From assembly GCA_902520195.1 (NCBI GenBank), contig CABYND010000002.1, forward strand, positions 1 through 64,000: 64,000 bases of DNA, written 5' to 3'. Below, piece after piece: positions 1 through 10,828 of this stretch; positions within the stretch are counted from its first letter, which is position 1; each line of letters opens with the position of its first letter. The position numbers were made by a program, and so were the translations under genes. Under the pieces are notes generated by a model that ran no database searches, was not told where the DNA came from, and saw nothing but the letters and a program-made list of their open reading frames with translations. Source of the stretch: Halieaceae bacterium (lineage in GTDB: Bacteria; Pseudomonadota; Gammaproteobacteria; Pseudomonadales; Halieaceae).

Positions 1-2
1 TG

Positions 3-923
3 GCGCGGTCGCGCAAAACAACGCAACGGCAACGCCACAGCGACCGGGCGGGGCTCCGCTCGGTACAGATCGTGGGCTACGACCCGCGACAGATGGCAGA
101 CGCCGCGCGCTTCAACGCAGATCTGGGTGCTGACATTATTGACATCAACATGGGCTGTCCGGCGAAAAAAGTCTGCCGCCGCGCGGCGGGGTCCGCGCTG
201 CTTGCCGACGAGGCGCTGGTGGGTCGCATTCTCGACGCGGTCGTCAATGCGGTCGAGGTGCCCGTCACGCTCAAAATCCGTACCGGCACCGATCCCGAGC
301 ATCGAAATGGCGTTTCCCTCGCGCGTATTGCCCAGAGCGCGGGCATCCAAATGCTGACCGTTCACGGCCGCACCCGCGCAGACCGATTCAAGGGGCAGGC
401 CGAGTATAAAACCATTGCCGACATTGTAAGCGCCGTGACGATCCCGGTGATCGCAAACGGCGACATCGACTCTGTACAGAAAGCGCGGTCAGTCTTAACG
501 CTCACTGGCGCCGCTGGCGTCATGATTGGTCGCGCGGCGCAGGGCCAGCTCTGGCTGCCCGGTGCGATTGCATCTGCCTTGATGGCTGGAGACGAGCACG
601 CGCGAACCCCTGCACTGACCGAGCAACTCCGCCTGCAAAGCGATCATCTTTTGCGGTTATATGATTTTCACGGCGCCCATATGGGGCCGCGCATTGCACG
701 CAAACATCAAGCCTGGCTGCTCGAATCATTGACCGCGCAGCGGGTGATCTCCGCAGAGGACGCTCGCGCCAGGCGACAGGCTTTCAATCGCCTAGCGTCG
801 GCTGAGGCGCAGGTCGAGTGCCTTGGGGAAATGACCGATGCGTTGATGTCAGCCTCACCCGCTACTGCGTCAACCATTCAGATGTCCTCTCAGATGTGCC
901 CTCAGATGTCCGAGGCCGCATGA
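3..923 (+). CDS. dusB: tRNA-dihydrouridine synthase B (5' partial)
   Basis: Flavin enzyme that reduces specific uridines of tRNA to dihydrouridine in the cytoplasm. The frame is open from the window edge, so the true start and the first part of the TIM barrel lie outside; about 306 residues remain. Visible family marks are DIIDINMGCPAKKV (the catalytic Cys loop), TLKIRTG, LTVHGRTR and IPVIANGDI followed by GVMIGRAAQGQLW (FMN phosphate binding). The GTG at position 72 is internal to the conserved domain and is not the start. The gene overlaps fis by the sequence ATGA, the usual dusB-fis operon of gammaproteobacteria, where dusB leads transcription of fis. Family assignment is firm. Confidence 0.95.
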   Translation, partial: ARSRKTTQRQRHSDRAGLRSVQIVGYDPRQMADAARFNADLGADIIDINMGCPAKKVCRRAAGSALLADEALVGRILDAVVNAVEVPVTLKIRTGTDPEHRNGVSLARIAQSAGIQMLTVHGRTRADRFKGQAEYKTIADIVSAVTIPVIANGDIDSVQKARSVLTLTGAAGVMIGRAAQGQLWLPGAIASALMAGDEHARTPALTEQLRLQSDHLLRLYDFHGAHMGPRIARKHQAWLLESLTAQRVISAEDARARRQAFNRLASAEAQVECLGEMTDALMSASPATASTIQMSSQMCPQMSEAA

Positions 924-1318
924 ATCCACCCAAGCCCAACTCGGCACCCAAGCGTCGGAAGAAAACCCCCTCAGGCCCACCACCGCTGCGCGACAGTGCG
1001 AGTGAAGCGATTGGCCATTTTCTCGAGACCCTCGACGGAGAACCGTGCAGTGAGCTCTATGACATGGTTCTGCACCAGGTCGAGGAACCGCTTTTCAAAG
1101 CCGTGCTGAACTACACCCAGCACAATCAGAGTCACGCCGCAGCCATGCTGGGGCTGAACCGGGGCACCCTGCGGAAAAAACTCCGCCAGCATGGCTTGCT
1201 GGCCGAATCAGCGCCGCCAAAGCCCAAAAGATCCGCCTGCAGTGGCAAGGCACCCGCGACCAGAACCGCTGCCGCCAAGTCAGCCAACAGTAAAACCACC
1301 AGCAAAGGGAAACGATAG
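920..1318 (+). CDS. fis: Fis family nucleoid protein with basic C-terminal tail
   Basis: DNA-bending nucleoid-associated transcription factor. The ATG at 920 overlaps the dusB stop. The protein is about 132 residues, against 98 in Escherichia coli. Residues about 40-95 carry the Fis core, with LYDMVLHQVEEPLF leading into the helix-turn-helix HNQSHAAAMLGLNRGTLRKKL. Two parts are unusual: a basic, Pro-rich N-terminal stretch and a tail of about 35 residues after the helix-turn-helix, rich in Lys, Ala, Ser and Thr and reminiscent of histone H1-like tails. The tail probably adds nonspecific DNA affinity (inference). Identity is firm; the role of the tail is unknown. Confidence 0.93.
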   Translation: MNPPKPNSAPKRRKKTPSGPPPLRDSASEAIGHFLETLDGEPCSELYDMVLHQVEEPLFKAVLNYTQHNQSHAAAMLGLNRGTLRKKLRQHGLLAESAPPKPKRSACSGKAPATRTAAAKSANSKTTSKGKR

Positions 1319-1321
1319 ACC

Positions 1322-2896
<1,575 letters not shown>

Positions 2897-2922
2897 TCAG
2901 TGAGTCAAAGCGAGACCGCGGT

Positions 2923-4200
2923 ATGAATATTCTGGTAGTGGGGAGTGGCGGGCGCGAGCACGCGCTGGCGTGGAAGCTGGCTGAACCCGAGACGGTCGAG
3001 CGGGTTTACGTCGCGCCAGGTAACGTCGGCACGGCACTCGAACCAAAACTCGAGAATGTGCCACTCGACCCCATGGACATTGAAGGCCTCGCGCAATTTG
3101 TCCGGGAGCAGGGCTGCGCATTGACCGTTATCGGTCCCGAGGCGCCACTGGTTGCGGGGATTGTGGACCGATTCGCCGAACTCAACCTGCCCTGCTTTGG
3201 CCCCACCGCCGGTGCGGCGCAATTGGAGGGCAGCAAATCCTTTACCAAGAATTTTCTCGCGCGGCACAACATCCCCACCGCATCCTATGCGGTGTTTACC
3301 GACATCGAGCCAGCTTTGACCTATGTTCGAGAGCAAGGCGCACCGATCGTCATCAAGGCCGACGGCCTCGCCGCGGGGAAAGGGGTGATTGTGGCAATGA
3401 CGCAGGATGAAGCCGAGGCGGCCATTCACGACATGCTCGCCGATAACAAGTTCGGTGACGCCGGCGCGCGGGTTGTCGTGGAAGGCTTCCTAGAGGGCGA
3501 GGAAGCGAGCTTTATCGTGATGGTCGATGGCGAGCACGTGCTGCCCATGGCCACCTCTCAGGATCACAAACGTATTGGTGAGGGCGATACCGGCCCCAAT
3601 ACCGGCGGCATGGGTGCCTACTCCCCCGCGCCGGTTGTGACCGACACCGTCTTCGCCACAGTGATGGAGCGGGTGATTCTGCCCACCGTGGAGGGCATGG
3701 CGGCAGAAGGACACGCCTATACCGGCTTTCTGTACGCAGGGCTCATGATCGATACAAACGGGAATCCCTCTGTCATCGAGTACAACTGCCGTTTTGGCGA
3801 CCCGGAGACCCAGCCCATCATGCACCGGTTAAAGGGCGACCTTGGTGCGCTGTGCCTTGCCGCGCTCGATGGCCGACTGGATGAGGTGTCAGCCGACTGG
3901 GATCCCCGACCCGCTGTGGGCGTGGTGTTGGCCGCAGAGGGTTACCCTGGTTCCTACGAAAAAGGCCACGAGATTCAGGGCCTGAACACGGAGTGGCCGG
4001 CCACAACCAAGGTCTTCCACGCCGGCACGCAACAAACGGGTGACAGCGTGGTCACGCAAGGCGGCCGCGTGCTCTGCGTCAGCGCACTCGGTGATTCCAT
4101 CGCGGATGCAATCGCGGCGGCCTACGCCGGTGTCGATCAGATCAGCTGGGAGGGCATGGTCTGCCGCCGGGATATTGGTTGGCGCGCCATAGATCGTTAA
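2923..4200 (+). CDS. purD: Phosphoribosylamine--glycine ligase (GAR synthetase)
   Basis: ATP-grasp ligase joining 5-phosphoribosylamine and glycine in de novo purine synthesis. It is 425 residues, full length. The N-terminal signature MNILVVGSGGREHALAWKL, the ATP-grasp glycine-rich loop in KADGLAAGKGVIV, DHKRIGEGDTGPNTGGMGAYSPAP and EYNCRFGDPETQ are all visible. It lies directly downstream of purH, the standard pairing, and ten bases upstream of coq7. Nothing appears degenerate. Confidence 0.97.
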   Translation: MNILVVGSGGREHALAWKLAEPETVERVYVAPGNVGTALEPKLENVPLDPMDIEGLAQFVREQGCALTVIGPEAPLVAGIVDRFAELNLPCFGPTAGAAQLEGSKSFTKNFLARHNIPTASYAVFTDIEPALTYVREQGAPIVIKADGLAAGKGVIVAMTQDEAEAAIHDMLADNKFGDAGARVVVEGFLEGEEASFIVMVDGEHVLPMATSQDHKRIGEGDTGPNTGGMGAYSPAPVVTDTVFATVMERVILPTVEGMAAEGHAYTGFLYAGLMIDTNGNPSVIEYNCRFGDPETQPIMHRLKGDLGALCLAALDGRLDEVSADWDPRPAVGVVLAAEGYPGSYEKGHEIQGLNTEWPATTKVFHAGTQQTGDSVVTQGGRVLCVSALGDSIADAIAAAYAGVDQISWEGMVCRRDIGWRAIDR

Positions 4201-4209
4201 GCTTGGAGC

Positions 4210-4887
4210 ATGACGAAACTCACTCACACTCCATTGCGAAGGCCCCTCAGTGGCATCGACCGCCTTTTAAGTCGCGTCGACAAACGGCTTCGTCAGTTGG
4301 CGGGCGAGTCCACGTCGCTGCCCGAGGCTGCATCGCGGCCCTCGCCTGCGGTCGGTCACGAAGAGCCCACACTAAGCACACGCGAGCGCGAGCATGCCGC
4401 GGGCTTGATGCGGGTTAACCACACCGGAGAGGTCTGCGCGCAGGCGCTTTATCAGGGACAGGCGCTGGCCGCCCGCTCTGAAGAGACGCGCGCAAAGCTC
4501 CTCGGTGCCGCCCAGGAGGAAGCAGACCATCTGGCCTGGTGCGAAGCGCGATTAGCGGAGCTCGATGCCGAACCCAGTCGCCTGAACCCCCTGTTTTACG
4601 CTGCCTCTTTTGCACTGGGCGCAGCCACAGCCATGGCGGGCGACAAGGTCAGCCTGGGGTTTGTGCACGCCACCGAGGAGCGTGTCGCCCGCCATCTGCG
4701 GGTGCATTTGAAGGCCTTACCAGGTGAGGACATGAAGTCCCAATTGATTCTGCAGCAGATGCTCAACGACGAAGAGCGCCACGGCGCAGAAGCCCTAGAG
4801 CACGGTGGCAAGGAGTTCCCGCGCCCTGTGAAGGACGTGATGACGCTGGCGAGCCAGCTAATGACCCGGACGACGTACTGGATCTAA
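4210..4887 (+). CDS. coq7: Coq7-type demethoxyubiquinone hydroxylase
   Basis: Di-iron monooxygenase that hydroxylates the ubiquinone precursor 2-octaprenyl-3-methyl-6-methoxy-1,4-benzoquinol. It is 225 residues. After a Ser/Arg-rich leader of about 55 residues, the ferritin-like domain shows MRVNHTGEVCAQALYQGQ, EEADHLAWCEARL, a hydrophobic hairpin around FYAASFALGAATAM that docks on the membrane, ATEERVARHL, and a final DEERHGAEAL. These supply the Glu/His pairs that bind two irons. The family replaces the flavoprotein UbiF in Pseudomonas and many marine gammaproteobacteria. It sits ten bases after purD and is probably read from the same transcript. Confidence 0.95.
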   Translation: MTKLTHTPLRRPLSGIDRLLSRVDKRLRQLAGESTSLPEAASRPSPAVGHEEPTLSTREREHAAGLMRVNHTGEVCAQALYQGQALAARSEETRAKLLGAAQEEADHLAWCEARLAELDAEPSRLNPLFYAASFALGAATAMAGDKVSLGFVHATEERVARHLRVHLKALPGEDMKSQLILQQMLNDEERHGAEALEHGGKEFPRPVKDVMTLASQLMTRTTYWI

Positions 4888-5284
4888 GTTCACTAGAAAA
4901 GTCTTTCGGCGATATCAAACTTTGCTTGGCTCTAGGGCCATGACTTTATTTTATTTGCCTCTGCAGATGGTCTTTGGTTCCTTATTACTCACGCAAATTG
5001 GTAACGCGAATGTCCCTCTTTCCGAGGACGTTTGTGATTGTAATGGTTGCCGCTCAGGTGCATTTCTGTCACCTAATATCTAAGTAGCGTTAGACAGCAA
5101 GATGTTTTAGCCTCAACAAGATTATCAGAAGGGGCGAAGTCCATGCCGAAACAGGTAGTAGTATTACTTTCATAATACTCACATCACTCCTGCCATAAGG
5201 CGATCAAGCTGTTGCGGAACACACCGCCGCGGGGGTTGTGAACTAACCGAAGAGTTGGTCTAGCTATGTTTGGGAGCCATCACT
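4888..5284. other. Intergenic region, no gene seen
   Basis: About 400 bases between coq7 and the SPOR-like gene. All frames are interrupted and no tRNA-like or strong terminator structure was recognised. The segment is AT-richer than its neighbours. The only assigned element is the GGGAG ribosome binding site at 5272-5276 for the next gene; a promoter for that gene presumably lies here. Confidence 0.5.
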
Positions 5285-6418
5285 ATGGATAACAACGAAG
5301 AAGAGAATCAACGTGACGAAGCGGACTCGGCATCAGAAGCCTCGCTTGACGAGAAGCTGACCGGAGAGGCAACCGAGACGACAGATGACGCGGAAGGCAC
5401 AGAAGATAACCCGCTTGTAGAGAAAGAGCCGAGCGCTGACCAAGCCGACGACTTTTCAGCGGCGCAAGAAGACGACGACACTGATGATATCGTAGAGTCA
5501 GGCACAGACTGGTTGGTCGATACCGGCTTGGCTGCAGCAATTAATCCTCAGAGCGATATCCCAGAAGAAGCCTCAGAGGACCATGAATCAGATAACACCG
5601 GCCAGGAAAGTGCTGAATCGGATCTTTACGACGATGATGACGAGGACGACAGTTGGAAGGAGGAGTCCGAGGAAGACGACTACGAGGGTGATCTGGCCAA
5701 AGCTGATGATGAAACCGATTTCGAAGAAGACGAGCAAGCCTTTATCGGTGACTCCAACCCTGAAAGTCCCGCGCCACCAACCCGTGCAGTCTGGCCCATA
5801 GTCTTTGGCGGCATTGCACTTGTGCTGATGGGTTTTGGTGGCTGGGACCTGTTCCGAGAACGTGTCACCCTTCAAGCTCGCATTACCGAGTTGGAACAAG
5901 CCCTAGCTCGCACCAGGGAATCAGCAGCGCTCGACGCCGAAACCGTCCCCGAGCTGGAGGTCGAGAATGCAGCCCTCAAACTGCAACTCAACACCCTTTA
6001 CCAAGACTACGATGCGGCAATGGCCGAGCTCAGAAAAGCGTCTATAACCGGAGAGGCGACTGGGAAGAGTGATGATACCGAGGCAACTGTCGCGGCATCG
6101 GTTCCGACAACCGCTCTAGCAGCGCAGGACGACGAGCCTGGTCGCAACGAAAGTAGCGAAGCGACGCCTTCTGGTACTGGCGGATGGTTTATCAATATCG
6201 GCGCCTACGCTAGTTCGCAGTCCGCCAACACCTGGATCCTCAGATTGCAGAACTCTGGTTACGACGTCTCAGTTACGAAGATACAGACATCCGAGGGCAT
6301 CACCCTGAACCGCGTGAGGTTGACTGGCTTTGACTCCAAAGTCGGCGCCAAGGATTTCGCACAAGAACTGGAAACGGATTACGGCACGGGTCCGCTGTGG
6401 TTAGGAGAACTGCCCTAG
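5285..6418 (+). CDS. Acidic single-pass membrane protein with C-terminal SPOR-like domain
   Basis: About 377 residues. The start is the ATG at 5285, eight bases after GGGAG; a TTG fifteen bases earlier has no suitable site. Residues 1-165 are extremely acidic and Ser-rich (runs of Asp and Glu) with hardly any hydrophobic core, so they look disordered and cytoplasmic. A single membrane segment at about 167-188 (VWPIVFGGIALVLMGFGGW) is followed by a predicted coiled coil of about 50 residues, a Ser/Thr/Ala linker, and a final domain of about 75 residues starting GGWFINIGAYAS that has the length and pattern of SPOR domains. SPOR domains bind denuded septal peptidoglycan, so a cell-division or envelope role is possible. 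No named homologue was recognised. Confidence 0.7.
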   Translation: MDNNEEENQRDEADSASEASLDEKLTGEATETTDDAEGTEDNPLVEKEPSADQADDFSAAQEDDDTDDIVESGTDWLVDTGLAAAINPQSDIPEEASEDHESDNTGQESAESDLYDDDDEDDSWKEESEEDDYEGDLAKADDETDFEEDEQAFIGDSNPESPAPPTRAVWPIVFGGIALVLMGFGGWDLFRERVTLQARITELEQALARTRESAALDAETVPELEVENAALKLQLNTLYQDYDAAMAELRKASITGEATGKSDDTEATVAASVPTTALAAQDDEPGRNESSEATPSGTGGWFINIGAYASSQSANTWILRLQNSGYDVSVTKIQTSEGITLNRVRLTGFDSKVGAKDFAQELETDYGTGPLWLGELP

Positions 6419-6566
6419 GGTAACTAACCGTAGTCGCATGACCTCGCGGCATCATCTGAGGAGCTGCTCTAACGTCACCTGCGACTATCAAGATCAAGGC
6501 TACCCAGTACTATCGAGCGGCTGCGCGCCCGATAAGTTAGGTAAGGGCCACGGCAAGGTGGCTCAT

Positions 6567-6598
6567 ATTAATACAGCTGCCAATTAATACAGCTGCCA
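6567..6598. repeat. Perfect tandem duplication of a 16-base unit
   Basis: The unit ATTAATACAGCTGCCA occurs twice back to back (6567-6582 and 6583-6598), ending two bases before the trpC stop codon. It looks like a small slippage duplication; no function is assigned. Confidence 0.85.
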
Positions 6599-6600
6599 AA

Positions 6601-7413
6601 TCAGTCATCGGTGAACATAGTCGCCAGTGCAGCACCCGGGTCTTCCGCCAGCATAAAGGTTTCGCCAATCAGGAAGGTGTGCACCCCGCGCCCGCGCATC
6701 TCCAAGACCTGTGCTGCGGAACTGAATCCGCTCTCGGTCACTACCTGCATATCGACGGGGATGCGCTCGAGTAACCGGTAGGTCGTGTCTAGGCTGGTCT
6801 CAAAAGTGTGGAGGTCCCGGTTATTGATGCCGACGAGATCACCACCCAATGTCAGCGCTTCTTCGAGTTCGGCCTCGTCGTGGACCTCTACCAACACATC
6901 GAGACCCGCCTCCAGAGCGCAGTCATGAAGATCTTTAAGGTGCGGCAACTCGAGACACGCGACAATCAGCAGGATGGCGTCAGCGCCCAGCGCCCTCGCT
7001 TCCCAAATCTGATACGGGTCCAAGGTGAAGTCCTTGCGCAGCACCGGCAGTGAGCAAGCGCCTCGCGCGGCCTGCAGGTACTCATCCGCCCCCTGAAAAA
7101 AATCGATGTCAGTCAGCACCGATAAACAGGCCGCACCCCCCGCTTCATAGCTGGCGGCAATTTCGGCGGGATGAAAGGCCTCGCGAATGACCCCTTTGCT
7201 CGGGCTCGCCTTTTTCACCTCGGCAATGACTGCCGGCTGGCCCTGCGCGACGCGATCAGAGAGTGCTCGGCGAAAGCCCCGCGCCGGGTCCGCGCTGGCC
7301 GCCAGTTGTTCCAGCTCTACAAGCGGCCGTAGCTGCTTGCGCTCAGCGACCTCCGCTAGCTTGCGGTCGAAAATCTTTTTGAGCACCGTGGGGGCGGCAA
7401 GCTTGGTGGTCAC
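6601..7413 (-). CDS. trpC: Indole-3-glycerol phosphate synthase
   Basis: TIM-barrel enzyme closing CdRP to indole-3-glycerol phosphate in tryptophan synthesis. It is 270 residues, typical of the monofunctional enzyme. Seen are [15 protein letters not shown] (catalytic Lys and substrate loop), the barrel strand [14 protein letters not shown] (catalytic Lys), [24 protein letters not shown] and VTESGFSS. Its start overlaps the end of trpD by four bases (ATGA), so it is the last gene of trpG-trpD-trpC. The reading frame is intact, in contrast to trpE. Confidence 0.97.
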   Translation of the reverse strand: MTTKLAAPTVLKKIFDRKLAEVAERKQLRPLVELEQLAASADPARGFRRALSDRVAQGQPAVIAEVKKASPSKGVIREAFHPAEIAASYEAGGAACLSVLTDIDFFQGADEYLQAARGACSLPVLRKDFTLDPYQIWEARALGADAILLIVACLELPHLKDLHDCALEAGLDVLVEVHDEAELEEALTLGGDLVGINNRDLHTFETSLDTTYRLLERIPVDMQVVTESGFSSAAQVLEMRGRGVHTFLIGETFMLAEDPGAALATMFTDD

Positions 7414-8468
7414 GAGGCAAATGCTCCACCTTGCTCGCTAACCAAAGCCTGCGTGAACGCAACAAATACCTCGAGCTTTTGCGCCGCAGCGCCCGATGCC
7501 ATAGCTTGCTCGGCAGCAGCGACACCTGAGGCCAAGGAGTCAACTACACCCGATACGTAAATCCCGGCGCCTGCATTCAGCGCAATGATGCCGCGCGCCC
7601 TGATGCTGACTGCGTCGTCGCCACCCGCCAGCGCGCCGCGAATCAGATTGGCGGAATCGGCTGCGGTCTCTACCTGCAGGCCGTCCAAGCTGGTGTGAGC
7701 AAGACCCAAAGCCGCGGGGTCAATCTCAATCGGCGAGATGTCGCCGGCTCTCAGCTCGAAGCCCCGGGTGGGCGCTGCGATGGAGATCTCATCGAGCCCG
7801 TCATCGCTGTGAATAACCAGTGCGTGCTCACTGCCTAACCGGGCCAACACCTCGGCAAGGGGTTCGCAGAGCGCCACGTCGTAAACGCCGAGCACCTGGC
7901 GCTTTACCCCTGCGGGGTTCGTCAGCGGGCCCAGCACGTTAAATAGGGTACGCAGCCCGAGCTCACGCCGCGGGCCAACCGCGTGCTTCATCGCCCCGTG
8001 ATGTGCTGGCGCAAACATGAAGCCCAGGCCCACTTCCTGAATGCAAGCGGCAATTTGCTCAGGGCCCACATCGAGATTCACACCCAATGTCTCGAGCACA
8101 TCGGATGACCCGCTGCTGCTCGAGACCGACCGGTTGCCGTGCTTGGCGACCTGCGCGCCCGCGGCGGCGGCAACAAAAGTGGCGGCAGTGGAGACGTTGA
8201 ACAGGTTAGCGCCGTCACCCCCCGTTCCCACCAGATCGATCACATGATCACCAGCCACAGAGACGGGCGTTACCAACTCCCGCATCACCTCTGCGGCACC
8301 GGCGATTTCTTCAATGGCCTCGCCTTTCATGCGCAGGGCCACCAGCAGCGCACCAATCTGTGCCTGAGACGCCTCACCCGTCATCACCGTTGTCATCACA
8401 GCGCGCATCGCCTCGCGGGAGATATCTCTCCCCTCCACCCACTGCTCGAGTGCCTCTTGAAGCATCAT
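7410..8468 (-). CDS. trpD: Anthranilate phosphoribosyltransferase
   Basis: Transfers phosphoribosyl from PRPP to anthranilate, the second step of tryptophan synthesis. It is 352 residues, full length. Key motifs are [15 protein letters not shown] (PRPP diphosphate binding), [36 protein letters not shown] and [13 protein letters not shown]. It overlaps trpC by four bases and follows trpG after 21 bases. No frame damage was seen, so the enzyme should be functional if anthranilate is supplied. Confidence 0.97.
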   Translation of the reverse strand: MMLQEALEQWVEGRDISREAMRAVMTTVMTGEASQAQIGALLVALRMKGEAIEEIAGAAEVMRELVTPVSVAGDHVIDLVGTGGDGANLFNVSTAATFVAAAAGAQVAKHGNRSVSSSSGSSDVLETLGVNLDVGPEQIAACIQEVGLGFMFAPAHHGAMKHAVGPRRELGLRTLFNVLGPLTNPAGVKRQVLGVYDVALCEPLAEVLARLGSEHALVIHSDDGLDEISIAAPTRGFELRAGDISPIEIDPAALGLAHTSLDGLQVETAADSANLIRGALAGGDDAVSIRARGIIALNAGAGIYVSGVVDSLASGVAAAEQAMASGAAAQKLEVFVAFTQALVSEQGGAFAS

Positions 8469-8489
8469 GTTGGCGTGTCCGCTATCGGC

Positions 8490-9074
8490 TCAGGCACATC
8501 GTGCCAGAAACTGGCCCAGCATGGCGTGACCATGTTCGGAAAGAATAGACTCGGGGTGGAACTGTACGCCTTCAATATCGAGCTCACGATGACGCAGCCC
8601 CATGATCGCCTCTTGGGCACCGATCTCATCCTCTGTCCAGGCAGTGACCTCGAGGCAGTCTGGCAGCGAGCCCGCCTCGACCACGAGGCTGTGATATCGG
8701 GTGGCGGTCAATGGGCTGGGCAAATCTTTGAACACCCCGTCACCCGTGTGATGGATGGGGCTCGTTTTGCCGTGCATCACTTTTTGCGCGCGCACAATCT
8801 CACCACCAAAGACGGCACCAATGCTCTGTTGTCCTAAACAGATGCCAAAGATCGGCACTTTGCCAGCGAAGTGCTCGATCACCGACATGGAAATGCCCGC
8901 CTCCCTGGGCGAGCAAGGGCCGGGGGAAATGCAAAGACCCTTGGGCGCCAGCGCTTCGATGTCAGTCAGGCTGATCGTGTCATTACGATGCACCTCAACC
9001 GCAGCGCCCAACTCCCAGAGATATTGGACGATATTCCAGGTGAAAGAGTCGTAGTTGTCGATCATCAAAATCAT
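8490..9074 (-). CDS. trpG: Anthranilate synthase glutaminase component II (possibly also PabA)
   Basis: Class I glutamine amidotransferase giving ammonia to TrpE, and often also to PabB for folate. It is 194 residues. Seen are [16 protein letters not shown], the oxyanion motif ISPGPCSP, the nucleophile loop [11 protein letters not shown], and the catalytic His-Glu in [14 protein letters not shown]. Two in-frame ATGs (9074 and 9065) are near the start; neither has a strong ribosome binding site. In related genomes trpE lies directly upstream, but here a lectin-like gene on the other strand intervenes and trpE is broken. Keeping an intact trpG may reflect folate synthesis (inference). Confidence 0.95.
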   Translation of the reverse strand: MILMIDNYDSFTWNIVQYLWELGAAVEVHRNDTISLTDIEALAPKGLCISPGPCSPREAGISMSVIEHFAGKVPIFGICLGQQSIGAVFGGEIVRAQKVMHGKTSPIHHTGDGVFKDLPSPLTATRYHSLVVEAGSLPDCLEVTAWTEDEIGAQEAIMGLRHRELDIEGVQFHPESILSEHGHAMLGQFLARCA

Positions 9075-9640
9075 GGGGAGTTCAGATTGCGCTGGTTAAT
9101 ACCTCAAACATGCGGGCTTTTTACGCTAAAAACCGCCAAAAAGCACCTAATAAGCACAATGATCTCTCAAACTGTCGTGAAATGCGTCGAAATTCGCGAA
9201 AAAGTCTATCATGAGCTGTTGCGCATCACTTTGGGCGCCCCTAACCGGCGAAAGGCCATGCTTATTCACACCGACACTGCCACTATTGACGGCTAGTGCA
9301 CCGAGAGCGCTTTATCACTGAGCCTAAACCGAGACGCCTTCTTCGTCCTCTACGCTGCTCGGCTACTAGTGTTGGTCGATAGCGCTGAAACCGCTCAGTA
9401 GCGTCAAAGCGCCGCTGCCATTCCCTTTAAATCATGCCCTGTGGGGCGCCTCATGCCTACCTGAGAGGCTGAAACAGCGCCGGCGATGGGGTAAAATACC
9501 GATCCATCTCAGTGCCAACAGGCCCGCGGCAGGAATAATCCGCGCCGGTGCGGCGTCAATATACACAGACTAACCGCCGGTGAGTGGCGGCGAGCGGTGC
9601 TAAATTCCCCGCCTCTTTTACCCTGCAAGGTGCTCTCTAC
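9075..9640. other. Intergenic region between trpG and lectin-like gene
   Basis: About 565 bases separating two divergently transcribed genes; it should hold the promoters of trpGDC and of the lectin-like gene. I looked for a trp leader peptide with adjacent tryptophan codons upstream of trpG and saw none. A weak AAGG site at 9627-9630 precedes the lectin-like start. The short open frames crossing the segment are not convincing genes. Confidence 0.5.
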
Positions 9641-10750
9641 ATGAAGAGAACCATCGCCAAGTTTGCGAAGACCCTCGGGACGCCTGTCTCTGTGGTCGCT
9701 GCACTGACGCTGCTCCCAGCAGGGGCCCTCGCTGACCTCATCTTCGAGCACGACGGACATACCTACAAGTTAGTGGTACTCCCTGCTACATGGCAGGAAG
9801 CTGCGGCCGCGGCAAAAGGAACGACCTTAGCGGGCGACCCGGGATATCTGGCGAGAATCGATTCAGCCGCCGAAAACCAAGCTATTCTCGAAGCCGTGAC
9901 TTCCCACCTGAGCCCAGCGCAACTTGCCAACAGCATTCCTAATGACGGATCTGAAGCCGCGTTTGTTTGGCTAGGCGGATCAGATGCCAGGAACGAGGGG
10001 CAGTGGACCTGGTTTAACAACGGTGATCTTTTCTGGCAGGGTGACTTCAATGGAGCGCCCGTGAATGGACGCTTTACCAACTGGGGCGTCCAGCCCGATA
10101 ATTTAGGCGGTGCTGAAAACGCGCTGGCCATGGGTTTGGCAAATTGGCCCGAGCCTTTTTATGATTTAGGCGAGGCCGGCCAATGGAATGATTTGGACGC
10201 CGGCAATAAACTAGTGTACGTCATCGAGTACGACGCCGTGGTGGAGCCTCTGACAGGCTATTTGGACCAGCCCGCTGATCAAGGAGTGTATAGCGGCGTG
10301 GGAATGATCCGCGGCTGGGCGCTCTCAGAAGAAGGCGTTGAACGCATCGAAGTGTACATCGACGGCCGCTATGCTTTTGATGTGCCCTACGGCGACCCTC
10401 GGGAGGATGTAGGCTTCGCGTACTCCGATATTGACGGTTCATCAACCTCCGGGTTCTCTGTGCCCTTCAATTACAGCGCTCTAAGCGCCGGCGAGCACGC
10501 CATTTCAGTCATTGTGACGGATCGCTTGGGTGATCGCATTGAGCACAGCGCTACTTTTGAAGTTGTGCGCTTCGAGCAATCCTTTCTCTACAAAGAGAAC
10601 ACCCCTAATATGAACTGGTCTCTGGCATCAAGCTACGCCAATTACATTACAGTTCGCGGGGTTGAGGTTAGCGGTAGCGCCTACTCTGTAACGCTACGCT
10701 GGCAAACGTTGACCCAGTCTTTCGAGATCATCGACATTGTCAAGCACTAG
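9641..10750 (+). CDS. Secreted C-type-lectin-like domain protein
   Basis: About 369 residues. The ATG at 9641 is preferred because it opens a classical signal peptide: basic MKRTIAKFAKTLG, then a hydrophobic core to residue about 32, with probable cleavage after ALA. Residues about 35-175 form a C-type-lectin-like fold: WQEAAAAAKG and YLARIDSAAENQAI early, WLGGSD and GQWTWFNNGD in the middle, and the closing signature QWNDLDAGNKLVYVIEY. After this comes a beta-rich segment (about 180-280, GYLDQPADQGVYSGVGMIRGW onward) of an Ig-like type common in marine gammaproteobacterial secreted proteins. The ligand is unknown. It sits on the strand opposite the trp genes and splits trpE from trpG, so it looks like an insertion there. 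Confidence 0.8.
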   Translation: MKRTIAKFAKTLGTPVSVVAALTLLPAGALADLIFEHDGHTYKLVVLPATWQEAAAAAKGTTLAGDPGYLARIDSAAENQAILEAVTSHLSPAQLANSIPNDGSEAAFVWLGGSDARNEGQWTWFNNGDLFWQGDFNGAPVNGRFTNWGVQPDNLGGAENALAMGLANWPEPFYDLGEAGQWNDLDAGNKLVYVIEYDAVVEPLTGYLDQPADQGVYSGVGMIRGWALSEEGVERIEVYIDGRYAFDVPYGDPREDVGFAYSDIDGSSTSGFSVPFNYSALSAGEHAISVIVTDRLGDRIEHSATFEVVRFEQSFLYKENTPNMNWSLASSYANYITVRGVEVSGSAYSVTLRWQTLTQSFEIIDIVKH

Positions 10751-10828
10751 CGTCTTGTCCCACGCCGGATAGCTGGCGTCGACATAGGCCGACTGACACT
10801 GCCTCTAAAACGCTCACTCAATACTTCA

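Noticed and set aside
8139-8837. A 232-codon plus-strand frame across trpD and trpG
   Set aside because: It is antisense to two clear enzymes, with no ribosome binding site or known domain.
9566-9600. A short stretch resembling a 23S rRNA segment (GTGAGTGGCGGCGAGCG)
   Set aside because: The similarity is under 20 bases with no further rRNA sequence around it; taken as chance.
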